Shown: one piece after another, positions 37,596 through 49,630 of the stretch
How positions within the stretch are numbered: the first letter of the stretch is position 1
How the letters are laid out: each line of letters opens with the position of its first letter
NCBI GenBank assembly: GCA_008360955.1
Contig: LUCM01004322.1
Location: 65,839-129,838, forward strand
Length of the DNA stretch: 64,000 nt
Direction: 5' to 3'
DNA from: Fasciolopsis buskii
Taxonomy: Eukaryota; Platyhelminthes; Trematoda; Plagiorchiida; Fasciolidae
Program-made: the position numbers and the translations under genes
The notes under the pieces: generated by a model
What the model was told of the DNA's origin: nothing
Database searches by the model: none
The model's input: the letters and a program-made list of their open reading frames with translations, nothing else

Positions 37596-38081
37596 GCTGG
37601 ATTCTCTGGAAGTAATTGTCTACCATTTCAAATGAATTATAAAAACAAGGCGAATTCTTTACTACATCAATCGTCTCTCAAGTTAATTAGGACCGCACTT
37701 TCCATTGCTTTGAGCAGGGTAGTTAGTAATGAGCAAGCTTCTGCTCAGAACTGCCATGCTGGAGTAACGACGCGGCACCTCAAATGTAAGACCTTTGAGT
37801 CAAACGCTCCGGTTAGGGTTCCCAAAGAAAACTCCCTACTACGATTTTGGCAGCTGAAAAATAATTCCGGCCAAAGCATTTCTAATATCCCTTGTTTAGG
37901 AAATCTTTCTAACTTCCGTATCTCTGACGAATGGCCTGTCTTATGTGTCAGGAATGATTATGGCTCGATAGATTTATCTGACAGCAGCACTAAACGAGGG
38001 AACGGAAATAAAATGAATGCATTACGGAAGCCAAACTGTCACTTTCATGGTTTTCCCTTAATATCTGCGCGTAAAATCAAG
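37596..38081 (+). CDS. Long open frame upstream of the retrotransposon remnant
   Basis: Open from about 37591 with an ATG at 37632, reading about 150 codons with Ser/Asn-rich, protein-like composition (LIRTALSIALSRVVSNEQAS; ISDEWPVLCVRNDYGSIDLS). It ends at TAA, but one base into the last codons a strong donor consensus is present (atcaa|gtaagg), so it could be an internal exon. The same frame reopens after the stop and runs into endonuclease-like sequence, so it may instead be the 5' part of the retrotransposon. I recognise no domain in it. Confidence 0.3.
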
Positions 38082-38245
38082 TAAGGCAACCAGCTAACCT
38101 GCCTGGAACCCTTGCAACTTTTAGAAGCAATGCAGGATACGCTCCCAAAAATTTTCTACCGGAACACCACTTCTACGACGACTCCCATTAGCCCAGAAAT
38201 AAACTCAGCTCGTTCCAATCTTGGCATGTCAGATGATACGATCTC

Positions 38246-38620
38246 ATGTCCCGGCAATATGCTGACATCGGGGTCGCAATGAACACGAAAGCCGACCTTC
38301 CACTGTCAGGCTGGATTCCAGCGGACGGTCTTTGGTTGGTCGCAGTTCTGACGGATGATTCTGTGCTCGCCTACTTCAGTCGACTGAAACGTCAGTGTCC
38401 GTTTGTCTTATCTCCCACTGTCAACAGTTCTCCTGAAGCTAATGAGAAATTCTACTGAGATTCACCCTGATTACTTCGAAGCCTTTACTCAACGAAAGCT
38501 GTGATCGTTGCTGCGAATTTGGATGCCCAAGTTGGCTGTTTAGAAGAGACAGAAAAGGACGTCTGTGGTTCGTTGGCTGTTCCAGCCGACTGCATCGATA
38601 GTGATGATCACGTTTTTCTG
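38246..38620 (+). pseudogene. Endonuclease domain remnant of the + strand LINE
   Basis: Two frames carry apurinic-type endonuclease blocks familiar from LINE ORF2: a GVA-type strand with a WIP motif, then IVAANLDAQVGCLEETEKDV followed by CGSLAVPA. In active relatives the last block contains Gly-Asp-x-Asn-Ala; here it reads Ala-Asn-Leu-Asp-Ala, so the metal- and phosphate-binding residues are altered. A frameshift or stop near 38456 separates the two parts. Confidence 0.75.
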
Positions 38621-39518
38621 AGCATGCATTATTTCTGGAGAATACTGTTTTACATAAAATGTGACATCCCCTCACTTAAGACCATCCTCCTCTTTACAGC
38701 ATTGAACTGAGACTGACCACACGGCCATTGGTTACAAGTGATCTGGACCAACCAAGCATTGTTGATCACTTTGGTCTATACTAGTGAATTTAGATCATGG
38801 ATTCCGTATGGGTATATTTTGTAGCCGCACCAATAGGAAAACTACCCATCCAGAACAGTTTCAGCCCCGTCATCATTACCCAGGACATGGCAAAGATCAG
38901 AGCTAACTCTAAGGGCAGATCAAAGCTGGTCTGCTTGCAGTTATGGACGCCAAACAGGACTCTAGGTCAAGCGCGACTTGAAAGTAATTAATATTTTTTG
39001 ATAAATGATCGCAGGCCCGTTTCTTCCGATGCTATATACGATGCGACAAGCAAACCACAGAGAAGTCAGCTGACCAGATGCCTAAGAAATCGCCGTGTTT
39101 AGTAACGGATAACAAAATTCAGGGGAAACGTCTGCAGCTAGCGAAAGTAGCCGAAAACCACGAAATCCAAGTGTACACGAGGAATTTGATGGCTCTTTGC
39201 TTCACCCTTGGGGGCGTCGTCTAGAGCGTCGGGATGAGCATCGAATGGGAGAGTTTAGTTGTCCCACTGCCATAGTGGACCATCCTGTTATGCTTGCAGG
39301 TCAAAGGTAGATACCAGTCCTCTCTGAGGGAGATGGGTTTCCGCAAAAGCCCAAAAGATACTGGAAAAGGTCTATCGCCTTTCTTTTCAAGGGTTCGTGG
39401 AGAAATTTTAGCGAGGGTGGTAAAAATATCCCGGAAGCCGGTCTGGGAATAAGAACAAACGCCAAGGGACTGCTAGGAACTGCACCGGCCTATAAGTAGC
39501 CACAGATCCTGCTGTAAA

Positions 39519-39968
39519 ACCTACAGAGGAATTAGTCTGGTAAAAATTGCGTCTGAGCTATCTGAGAGCATTATTCTTCCCCGATTACCTAGTACTCGAG
39601 AAAGATGTACGAGTGAAAATCAAGCCTCTTTCCGACCCCGTCCTAGTTGTGCTGGTCACATTTCTGTACAGGAAGTGTGGGAATACAGACACGTCGACCT
39701 TGGATCTTTCTTGAACTGAAAGCGATGTTCGGCTCGTTCGATCGTGCATTTATCTGGCTATGCGTCTCACTAGAAAATGCCAGCTAGAACTTCATATAAA
39801 ATGACGATTTGTAACGGGCGTCTGAACGGAACCGTAGCTAGGTTCGGGATGGATTTCAAAACTTTGTATTCTAGAGTGGTTTTGTATGACCGCATTAGCC
39901 GATTGCCTAATCTGGTTCCTGTCAGGAATGAGTCGGTTTTCCTACTTAGACAAATGAACATGCCCTAA
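39519..39968 (+). pseudogene. Reverse transcriptase remnant of the + strand LINE
   Basis: RT domain 1 and 2 blocks (YRGISL, ENQASFRP) are well kept. One frameshift near 39713 is needed to reach motif A, read as F-G-S-F-D-R where active enzymes have F-D-S-V-D-R. The sequence then jumps to the ARFGM block that normally lies after the YADD box, so about 100 residues, including the catalytic loop, are deleted. Confidence 0.75.
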
Positions 39969-40205
39969 ATTTCGTACTTGTGGTAAAAGGTTATCGAAAA
40001 CACGAAAGGTTCGACTGAAAACATCTATGACGTGGGAGCGATATTCGATCATTAATCAGGAATCAAGTTTCCATTTTATTGGTGAGATTTGTCCTGATAT
40101 GCGGCTCAAAGCACAGTTGATGTAAACAACCAATATGAGAAGACTGTCACTGTTTGAAAGTTACCGTCTTCGTGGTATTGAGCAAGTATGGTGACGCAAA
40201 TAGAT

Positions 40206-41885
40206 TGATTATGTTCAAGGGTTGGATATTCAATGGTAAAACTCAGCTAGTCGAGCGGAAATCTAATGTAATCGGGTTAAGGTAGGCGTAATATGTATTT
40301 TGCATATTTGCAGATCTACCCTGTCGGTATGTTGTATTCACAATGATAACCAGATAAAATTGATGTGAGTTTCGTGTGAGCATCTCATGACGTAAAGGGA
40401 AAGATACGGAAACCATAACCACGAAACTGAGCTGAGTAGGTTGAGTTAGATTATTCGATTGAGATTCACAGGAACATCCAGTCGGTGGTTGAAGGCTTTA
40501 GGTGACATGGTCAATTAGTGAAAGCGGTGAAGTTCTTGCATTCAGTACATTTTCGCCTTTCTTTAATTCCCTCAAATTTAGTGCTCACAATTGTTCTTCT
40601 ACTGTTATTTGACACAATGAAATAGTGACCAAGATCGATTGACGGTGGTACAAGTTTGGTCAAAAAGAACCGAACCGGACATAGAATTTTAAAAGAAACG
40701 AGACGGGTAGACGATTTCATGGAGCCGATAAATGTCACTTGGGATGACATGAGTTGCCTGAACCTGGGCTACAACGAATCAACTGTCAAATTCCTGATTA
40801 AGATTGCCCACGGTCGATTGGACTTCACATCGACAGTGCCGTGTCTTGTACTGCTTCTTGGATGATACTGTTTCGTGGCTAAGAGATCTAGGCCAACATC
40901 AAGTGAAACCATCAAAAAGTGCTGCAACTGCCTGCAAACCTCAGCACGGGTGAACAGTTCCAATGAAAATTGGATGCGTAGGGAATTCGAATCTTAGTTG
41001 GCAATCAGATAGGGAATGGAAGTAATTTTAAGGTATTCCAGGCGAGTGTTGCATTCCGGGAGATCTTCCCATTAACAGAGGCGAAAATATTTTCCTATAA
41101 ACCTCAAGTCTATAAAAGATGACATGAAAATCCTACGATTTCAGTTCAGAAGAATCTGTCTGCTTCCGGTTATTTTACAAGCTTTCATCAAACTGCTTGC
41201 ATCAATATCAAACTAGAATGGCAAGAACTTTATGCCGACCCTTATGCCTACAGGTAAATCAATTGGCCCGGAACTGTCTTATTTGCTCAGTTTCTTCTTG
41301 TTCTATATCCCCTCGTCAGTGTTACCTTGTTAGCAGCGACTGCCTAAACCCATGTTTCCCGCCTGGGCAGTCATTCGTAGCCTACTGACCATGGGTATCG
41401 CCCGGGCCTCATGAACTTGGTTCTCATCTCGCTATATGAATGCGATTGTCAAAACATCTGCCATTCGACTCCGTATCTTTGACTGTTCAAACTTCCCGGT
41501 CATAGTGTTACGCGTTCCATACTGGCATCTGCCTTTCCGACGTCTTTGGTCATCTGTTCCTTTTGACCGTCTCTCTCCCATCTGCAATTCTCTCTTCTAG
41601 AAGGACTCCTTTTGACCGTTTCACTAACCGTACTTTTAAGACTTGTGTGATTTGCTGTTGATCCGTATAACCGTCCAGTTTTCCACTGTTGTATTCTGGG
41701 AACATATTTTTTCTTTGTGAATTATTACTTGCTATCATCGAATTTGTTCACACCTCTGATTTACCAAAAAGGCATCGTGTTTGATTCTTCTCCCAAAAGC
41801 ACCCGCTGCCTAGCCACACACATTATCAGATTGGGATACAACATCCAACCGCAGGATGAGAGTTCCAAACACGGTTCCCTATCTG
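40206..41885. other. Unassigned DNA
   Basis: The downstream end of the LINE remnant is not recognisable here. 40656-40865 has a 69-codon + strand frame without motif. 41520-41640 is pyrimidine-rich and contains ccttttgaccgt twice, about 50 bp apart. Confidence 0.4.
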
Positions 41886-42707
41886 GGGAAAAATGTCAGT
41901 TTTCCCTATGTTTGCTTTGGGTTGGAACAATGAAAATGCCAAAGCCAGGATTGCAGCGCAATCTTACATTCGTCTTATTAGTCCTCGGAGTACATTCCTT
42001 TCCTCGTTGGCTCTGAACGAGTTAGAAACATCTCCACCCTCCGACCATTCTTTGGGAACCGTGATCCATGACTCCTCCAGCAACACTAAGTCATGAAGTT
42101 TGTTTGCTAAGACAACGAATATTTAAAGATTTTGCGCCGACTACTGAACAAATGTTTCGTCATACTCGAATAGCTGACTATTTCTTGACCATTATCATGT
42201 GTCTGACAGAAAACAACCGGCCATCTTATTACTAATCCTTCACTTCGGAACTGTGATGCACTTAACAGTGGGATAAATCCGTTAGCTTGGCACGAAGGGA
42301 AGCAAATGATTCGCACACTTGCTGCATTGCGAAATACGTTTACTGTCAGACTCACGTTTAGCCGTTTGTTCACTTCCAGAGTACTCTCAGGTCAAATTAC
42401 CGTTCTGATTACCTTATCATTCTCGATTCAGGTTCGCAAGATGCTGAACGTCGTACATTTTCTTTTGGATCGGTCCCCTTTTGGCCGGGGTGGTTCGATT
42501 GTCCCGCAACTCTCAGTTCGGGAAGTTGTGCAGCCTAGCTACATTCCAGCCATGATGTGCTTGCTTATCGACAATACAGTGTCTGTTCCTTACGAGCAAC
42601 TTTTTCCGATGCCATTCTGGCGTCCTCGAACAACTGCTCATGATAAAAACCACGGAATTGACGGCCCCCTGGTTTCTCGCGGTCGTATTCTGCATTGTAT
42701 TGTATAG
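41886..42707 (+). CDS. Candidate host coding segments, product unknown
   Basis: Two protein-like + strand pieces. The first reads FPMFALGWNNENAKARIAAQ, then SLALNELETSPPSDHSLGTV, and ends in a Ser-rich stop at 42096. The second is open from about 42189 (TTGHLITNPSLRNCDALNSG) and, after an acceptor-like cattctcgattcag, continues VRKMLNVVHFLLDRSPFGRG to ILHCIV-stop at 42707. The reading after that acceptor is also open in another frame (SQDAERRTFSFGSVPFWPGW), so phase is undecided. They lie between two retroelement remnants. No family recognised; decayed element sequence is an alternative. Confidence 0.28.
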
Positions 42708-43382
42708 ATTGTTGCGTACACTGAATAATGTCGCATTTCAGTCAAAAAAATGAGTTTAACAAATAAAATAAGGGGAAAAAGAAATTAATAAATAAAATAA
42801 TAAAATGATACACTCATCGCCTCGTAAAGAATATAAAGGCACTCATCCAGGAATAATCATAACGCATTAGGACAGGCTGCTCAGGAATTCGTCGGAAATT
42901 TGGTCACAGTTTGTCAAAATTCGTGCTAAACATGGGACCGTGGAGTTCCTATAAGTGTTGATTCATGAGGGTATGGAACGAAAATCGCATCGTGTCGAAA
43001 TATAAGAGCGACACTTTGGAAGATCGTTGTGCAGAGGATGCGTGAGATGTGGGAGAATTTTGTGAGCAAATTTCTCATACGCTGATAAGTGTTGATCACG
43101 TAGATTAAGGGACAATTCAATTAGTGGTGCGAAAGACAGACGGCGAATAATTGACAGAAAGAATTTTAGAGACTTCTTTAATAAAACCCGGAAAAATGAC
43201 AGCAGAAAAGTAAAGAAGGATTGTAAAACCACAGTGGTATACAAAGCGGGAGATGGTGTTTTGTTTCACCTTGTAGTGTCGAAGCTTCCTGATTTGAAAT
43301 GACAACCGTCGGAGATTCTTTACACAGGTAGAATTGTGAGAAGTCTACTTCAGAGGTTTATCAATAGTAACTTCTGGATATT

Positions 43383-44304
43383 TCACAGAATCAACCCTGG
43401 TAAGAGATTTGAGTTGATGGAGTACGTTTCTGATGGGTAGGCTGACCGAGGGAGAGAGAACAGAAATTCGAAACATTTGGATGTTTTGAGATTTAAACCA
43501 GCATGTGCAGATAGATCGTATGCAGAAAATAATTTTTTGGAATAACTTTGAAGGCTATCTTTGCCCGAAACGGCTTTAGAGAACAACATGATCAGCAACC
43601 TTAAACGGATGACACGGTGAGCTAGTTGATAAGTTACTGGTTTAAGTAGAGAAAAGAAACGGTGAAAGAACAACACCCTGTAACAAGCCTGATTTGTTAA
43701 TCAGCGGTTTGAAGTCTTACCATCCATTCGTGTGCACTAGGTTCGGTTAGTAGGGTGATCAGACAGCCAGGCTAATAAAGACCTGCGGCAACGAAATGCG
43801 TGCACCATGTGAATTAGAAGAGACCGTGGGACTGAGTCAAATGCCGACGAATGGTCCAGGAAGGCTCAACGCACAGATTTCTTCGATGCGCTTAAGGACT
43901 TACAAATGTAACGAATGTTGGAGGCGACAGTGTCCAAAGTGGACCTGTTAAATTTATAGGCAAACTGAAATGGGTCGTCTGGAGGATACATAGCAGAACG
44001 CAGGCGAGTAAGTATAGTATGCTTCATCTGTTTTAGGTTAGAAGATGTTAAGGCGATACCATTTTGCCAAAGCAATAGAACTGCCAGATTAAGGGATGGG
44101 AACGATAGTGACGGGTCTCCAACAGTCAGGGATAGAAGACGAGATTAGTGATGAGTTAATCGGAGAAGCAAGTGCATCCGTCAGAGCCACAGCACCATTC
44201 CATAAAAGAGCTGACGACAGACTGTCAGGACCAACCCATGTGATAATTTTAGTGGTGCGGATAAGGTTGACCACCTGGTCTCTAGAAAAACCTGTAACTG
44301 TCAC
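43383..44304 (-). pseudogene. Reverse transcriptase part of the CR1/Jockey-type element
   Basis: Four frame fragments cover RT domains 2 to 7. The motif A aspartate is kept (AFDSVPR, about 43824-43845). The YADD box is replaced by VADH (about 43580-43603, in a different frame from its neighbours) and is followed by a stop. The fragment after it holds the Lys-Thr-Ser-Lys thumb block. Not translatable as one protein. Confidence 0.75.
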
Positions 44305-44819
44305 AATATCACCCTGACCAAATATGACTGCGGTATAAGTGGAACGATGGATGAAAGCATGATTGATGCTGTCGACATCCGCAGACGCTTTTATATGCTT
44401 CTTCTACTTCCCACACAACAGTCGAATGTCTTGCCATAGGAATCGACTGTTGTTCCCACTCAGGAGTTGGCTGGCGAACTTCATGTCGATGCGTCGGATT
44501 TCAGCTTTTATTAGGTTGGAAATGTACCAGTCGCTTGAGCTATTACGGGATTTGTAGAAGTGCTCCTGGCATCTCAGAGATTTCATTATCTGTGTGGAGA
44601 TACGGCCAATTGAGATGAATAGTGTTTCTGAGGGACAGCAAATATCAAAGATTGCGTTGGCCGTCCCTGTGCAAAGTTTTACGTTCTCATTGAGTAGAGG
44701 TTCAAAAAAGAAACAGGTAGATGCGATCGAAAGGGATTTCTGAAGAAGAATAAGGCTGTTGCGCGAAAGGTCACGGAAGAGAACTCGGATTTGATTTATT
44801 CGCCCGGAGGATTGGAATG

Positions 44820-45389
44820 CTAACAGTCAATTTCATTTAGCGAGTGCGTATAAATAACTTCGGACTTGCCAGGCCAGAAGGAGTTTATGAATGCTGCAAC
44901 ACCGCCTGCAGTCTTCTTCTTGTTCGAAACTCTTTCCTGCCGATGAAGTCTGAAACTGTTTGTCGACACGAGCGAATCAGCGATATTCGGGTTCAGCCAC
45001 GATTCTTGCATGCCGTTGACGCACGTTTGAATATGGATCCGTGATTGAAGTGTGAGGGACAGACCCGACATTCTCGTAAACAGAGAGCGGATGTTGGTAC
45101 TCAACAAGGCCGGATTGGACATCTTGACTGGAAGGGTGCATTTAAGATCTGCCTGACAGCCAGCACGACTATCTCTTCTGGATATATTAGAAGCTCGTTG
45201 AGGTGCAAAAATACGGGATCCCAATATATGTGGAGAAACGGTACGGTTTTTGAACAAAAGTAATTCCGCGCGATTGTAGCCTCGAACGGAGAACTTGATC
45301 GAACCAAATATCCGACAACAAAATAACGAAATAGAATGACACGAAATTATAGCTGAGCCCGTCAAAGGGCGCGCATACGTTCTATTCAA
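44820..45389 (-). pseudogene. Endonuclease part of the CR1/Jockey-type element
   Basis: The longest intact frame of the element, 189 codons. About residues 90-170 hold the endonuclease start (STNIRSLF), the ESWLNP substrate-binding block and a Gly-Gly-Val strand. The N-terminal 80 residues have no recognisable domain and may be untranslated leader. The frame stops before the catalytic Asp/His blocks, which are not readable further on. Confidence 0.75.
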
Positions 45390-45420
45390 CTCGAGTTCTT
45401 TCTGCCTAGTGCCTGCCGGA

Positions 45421-46547
45421 AAGACAAAATTAACTCTATACTTTGGTGCTTATTTCTGTCTACTCTGGTGCTCTCTCACTGTTGTGGTAATTTTTACCAA
45501 CATATCCGACAGTTAACAAACGATATTGCAAAGAGAATTTCACAAGTAAAATGAAGTAGTATTGCTTCCCGATCCAGATTGCTGATTGAATCGGTAGGTG
45601 ATTAACAGCATGACAACAGACGACGAAATCCTCGAATTTCCACCGAATGAAATTCCTAAAGCGGCGTCTAAACGGTCTTCTAACTGGTCTGATGAGGTCA
45701 GAGTGGAAATTCACTCAACGGCTGAGGTCACTGCAATCAGGTTACGCGAACATAGAAATACTACGGCAAGGCTTTAGTGCATCATGTGAGCAACAGATAT
45801 CGCAGTGGTGAACCGAACACACGGGGCTGGTGACATTCTTCCCCTTCCTGTGCAGGCCAGTTGGATCCGAATTTCATACCACTGACAAAATGCTTCACGA
45901 AAATCTTGGTGTTTATCTCTTGGAGCAGATCAGGTCATAGTATTTAACACCGGTACTCTAACTACGAAGTGTTAGGTGCATGGTTTGTGGATGAGCATAA
46001 CACTCGTTAACGAATATGTTACTGGACATTCTGAATTATTCAGACCGATTGACCACAAGATATGGTAAATGCCCCCCCCCCAACTATCGATTTGGTTCGC
46101 ATACAAATCAATAAGTCCATAATTCGTTCGTCTATTCTCATAGTAAAAAACGCATACAAATAAGGTCTAGTTAAAGTACATCAAGCAAGATGGTATCATT
46201 TTCGTAGTTAACACACTGGAACTAAACTATTTCACACGAAAAGTACATCCGGTCGAACGAAATCGAGATAAAATAAACGTTCGGTTATCTTTGTGTTCTC
46301 CCAATGCTCTACAACGATTTAGTTGTCTAGAACGTTTATGATAGTCTTTGAATTTACACTCACGTATATTCATATTGGGACAAAAATAGGTTGACATCAT
46401 TTCGAATGTTTTTTCTAGTTGGTGACATTGATCGTTACCCGAAAAAGAACGAACTTGTCGTGTCAATTATTTTCTGATCTGGTCTTGGGGGACGGTGGGT
46501 TGGAACATGGAGGGGGGGGGACTGACGGGAAGAGTTGAAGAGCAACC
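45421..46547. other. Unassigned DNA
   Basis: No gene or element recognised. Contains a run of eleven C at about 46073 and a run of G at about 46512, both just upstream of a SINE copy. Confidence 0.45.
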
Positions 46548-46740
46548 ACCGGTGGTGGTCAAACGGATAAGGCCGTGGCGTTTGTACGTGAAGGTCGCGG
46601 GTTCGAATCCATCTACGGCCGATCGATTTCCCCACTAGGCAATCTGCTATCGGGCATGGCATCCATCGTGAAAAGTGGCGTACACGTTTATTTCATTAAA
46701 ACAAGAAGCAGAAGTAAAAAAAAAAAGACTAAAAGATAAA
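46548..46740 (+). mobile_element. Family B tRNA-derived SINE, copy 4
   Basis: Head ggtggtggtcaaacggataa, arm gcgtttgtacgtgaaggtcg, perfect B box gggttcgaatcc, diverged body, and a tail of aagaagcagaagtaaaa with a run of ten A. First of seven family B copies in less than 8 kb. Confidence 0.87.
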
Positions 46741-47584
46741 GTGTTTTGGAACGCACACTTGGATGATTATGGGTTACGCGTGGAACATCACCAATCCCTC
46801 TCCACTGGCACACTTTTTCTGACTAATCTAATCTCTTGATAAAATATTGCACGTAATCGATTCATCCAAAAAGAAACAATGAACAAATTACTTTTCTAAC
46901 CAGTTTTCATGACATTAGGAGAAATAAATTTTCAAATTTTGTATAATTTTCCCGGAACAGATGGTTTGTAAAACAACGAGAAATTCTGATCGGAACGCAT
47001 CCAGACCACAACTGGATCATTTTCAGTCCCGAACAAGTTTCACCATGCGAAATGCTTGGAAATTCATCGAAAACAAATAAATTTGCTAGGTGCGTCACAC
47101 CTATCAAACTATTCGGTCGGAATGAACCGCGAATTTTGAAATATATGTTGGCCTTATTTCGCAACCTGTCTCGTTTGGACTAAATGCATTGCTTCGAGTG
47201 ATATTTTGTTGAAATGAATCGAGGACACGTTCTGGATGAGGTCAGTTCGTTGATCTATTCTAAGGTCATCTATTCTCCCTCTCTAGTTTGAATGTCCGCA
47301 CGCAATCGCTATCGATCAAATGACCTTGTTGAAACAAGGGCAATAGTGAACATGGAAAATGTGTTATGTTACTCTGACAAATTCGCCCTACCCCCACTAC
47401 GACACACAAAACAAAATTGATCCAGACAAAACAATATGCATTTTAGTGTTTTCAGGCAACACAAGTTCTCGGATGGGAAATCCACCTGGATTTCTTATCT
47501 CCAAAAGTCGATGCTGTGAGAGTTGAGTTGAGTCATCGTCATTTTCTTTAGCGTCATCCGAAACACCATCGAGGTCGTCGACGG
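46741..47584. other. Unassigned DNA
   Basis: No coding or repeat feature recognised apart from an 85-codon minus frame at 46907-47164 with no motif. Confidence 0.45.
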
Positions 47585-47697
47585 CGATGTAATCAACATC
47601 ATCATCATCATCACCAACATCATCATCGTCATCATCATCATCATCATCAACATCATCATCGTCATCATCATCATCATCATCATCAACATCATCATCG

Positions 47698-47728
<31 letters not shown>

Positions 47729-47760
47729 TATCATCATCATCATCATCAACATCATCATCG

Positions 47761-47794
<34 letters not shown>

Positions 47795-47808
47795 CATCAT
47801 CATCATTA

Positions 47809-47839
<31 letters not shown>

Positions 47840-47901
47840 CATCATCATCGTCATCATCATCATCATCATCATCATTATAACCATCGTCCACGTCATCATC
47901 C

Positions 47902-47932
<31 letters not shown>

Positions 47933-48205
47933 TATCATCATCATCATCATCAAGAACACCAAAGCCATCATCGTAATCATTAGAGATAACATTATTACTA
48001 TTATTATCGTTATCACCATTATCATCAACAACAACAATATGATCATTCTCCTCATCATCAACCTTAGAGTCATGTCGGTCATCATCCTTATCGACATCCT
48101 TAGAATCATTAACATCATTATCATCATCATTGTCATCATCATCTGACTCATCAACTTTATCATTGTTATCCTTATTGTCATCTTCATCCTTTTCGTCATT
48201 TTTCA
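47585..48205. repeat. (TCA)n trinucleotide array, about 620 bp
   Basis: Near-pure catcat units to about 47970 with periodic aac and gtc interruptions, then increasingly mutated units to about 48200. Minus-strand readings give poly-Asp or poly-Met depending on frame; these are repeat artefacts. A repeating block of about 45-60 bp (tcatcatcgtcatcatc with aacatcatc) suggests a higher-order unit. Confidence 0.96.
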
Positions 48206-48362
48206 GCCTTGAGTACCAAGGCGAGTTCCGCTGGAGATTGCTGTTGTCATCAGCAACTTTCTGCTTTATAGGAATAATAAGTACACAATAGGTACCGGGG
48301 TGGACCTACCAGGAGGGCCAATGAAAGAAATGCCACAGTATTCAAAACACAGAACATTGTAC

Positions 48363-48525
48363 AACCGGCGGTGGTCAGACAGATCTTGTCGTGGCGTTTG
48401 GACGTACAGTTTGAGGGTTCGAAACCTCCTGCCGCTACTCAACTCCCTACTTGGTCTTGATTCCCTTCCTAAAAAAATTGTGTACACGTTTATTCCATTA
48501 AAAACGGAAGTAAAAAAGATGAGAA
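48363..48525 (+). mobile_element. Family B tRNA-derived SINE, copy 5
   Basis: Head accggcggtggtcagac, arm ggcgtttggacgtacag, B box gggttcgaaacc, then a diverged body. It ends cattaaaaacggaagtaaaa. The conserved ggccgcggcc block is lost. Confidence 0.82.
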
Positions 48526-49630
48526 CAGTTTGTGTAAACACACTTTCATCAGATTTTGTGATTCGACGGTTTATGACGACACGATCTTCGCTTTCCACTG
48601 ATCGTCATCATATGCATCACCGATTCCCGCCGCACGTCTGTCAGAAATTTTGGACCTCATTCATCCAGACGAGAGACACTTAAGTTCCTCGTGTATTTTC
48701 TCGTTCTACTCTGAGGCGTCAAATGTTCACATCCATTTGATTTCTTTTAAGTTGTATAAGGAACGGAAGATAGGACACAGTGAAGTAGACGAATGTTCGT
48801 CCTAAACAATAGCTGACCCAAATGACAGAGTCTGCTAAGCTCTACCCGATTTGATAGCTGGTATAGGCCAGATTTGCACAGAGTCAAACAGACTTGAATG
48901 AGCTAATCGGATTAGCGTAGCGAATCAAAGGGATTGGATAGTACCCATGTGGGTTTTGTGGAAATCAAACGAAATTGGTCGGACAGTAGCTGAACTCTCA
49001 AAAGGTTTAATTGTCATTGCAAGTGTACACTAATATCCTGTCCGTAAACATAGAGACTTTAAAACCATAACAAACAGTGCAGCCATACTTTCAAAGACTG
49101 ATTTTCCACCAATCTGCAAATCGAACCTTCAGTAAGCGATCGAAACCTTACCTGTCAAAAACTTGTCTAAAGGAACGAATTGAGGCAGACAGATGTCTCC
49201 TGGTCATTCAATACGCCTTTGTCATTGTCTCAGACTATAGACACCATACGTGCTTGATTGTCTTTTGAAGGTGATTCTACGAATGGCATAACCATTACTA
49301 GCCTAATTGTCCGTGAAAACTGCTTTCATTGGGTGAGTAATTCATTCACACATTTATCAGGAACATATTTTGCGTTCCGTTTATGATACCACAAGCAGAC
49401 ATCGCGGATCTTGAACCAGTGACACGTCTTCTGCAATACACCAGCACCGATGGGTATCCGCATACTTTATAATCACTCTAGACAGGTCCAGTAGTTGAAA
49501 TCCATTTGGAAACTGGTAAGCAAAGACATCTACTTCACGTAGACATACTTCTCGCCCCATTTTTCTAATTGGAAATCGGTGAACGAAGGTCAACATTCGT
49601 TCAAACTAGTCAAAAGATTGTGTCATTTTT
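48526..49630. other. Unassigned DNA
   Basis: No gene, RNA or mobile element recognised. Confidence 0.45.

Larger units (their letters stand above)
38082..40205 (+). mobile_element. Degenerate APE-type non-LTR retrotransposon, internally deleted
   Basis: The frames, taken together, follow the order of a LINE ORF2. Endonuclease: IGVAMNTKADLPLSGWIPAD, CPFVLSPTVNSSPEANEKFY, and the catalytic GDxNA block read as ANLDAQVG. A linker (TDNKIQGKRLQLAKVAENHE) follows. RT start is TYRGISLVKIASELSESIIL and ENQASFRPRPSCAGHISVQE. Motif A is FLELKAMFGSFDRA, with the catalytic Asp replaced. After about 75 bases comes the post-YADD block (LNGTVARFGMDF... LPNLV), then a C-terminal RRLSLFESYRLRGIEQVW block. The palm region with YADD is missing. 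Frameshifts and stops are frequent, so the copy is dead. The clade is uncertain (RTE- or CR1-like); the 5' boundary is not defined. Confidence 0.82.
42745..45420 (-). mobile_element. Degenerate CR1/Jockey-type non-LTR retrotransposon
   Basis: Read on the minus strand the blocks follow ORF2 order. Endonuclease: LLSTNIRSLFTRMSGL, QESWLNPNIADSLVS, GGVAAFIN. Linker: KAEIRRIDMKFASQLL. RT fingers: GPDSLSSALL, SSSIPDCWRPVTIVPIP and DPFQFAYKFNRSTLDTVASN. Motif A: FLDHSSAFDSVPRSLL, intact. Motif C reads VADH where YADD is expected. Thumb region: HAGLNLKTSKCFEF. C-terminus: IRRLSFAPLIELSLNL, THPLHNDLPKCRSY and YRNSTVPCLARILTN. At least four frame changes are needed, and stops are frequent, so it is inactive. 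The minus-strand end is t/att-rich (tttattattttatttatt), like the short-repeat tails of CR1-type elements, and marks the likely 3' end. Confidence 0.88.

Noticed and set aside
47397..48199. Long minus-strand frames of 164 and 234 codons rich in Asp or Met
   Set aside because: They are translations of the (TCA)n array in two frames; residue identity follows the repeat, and no unique domain is attached.
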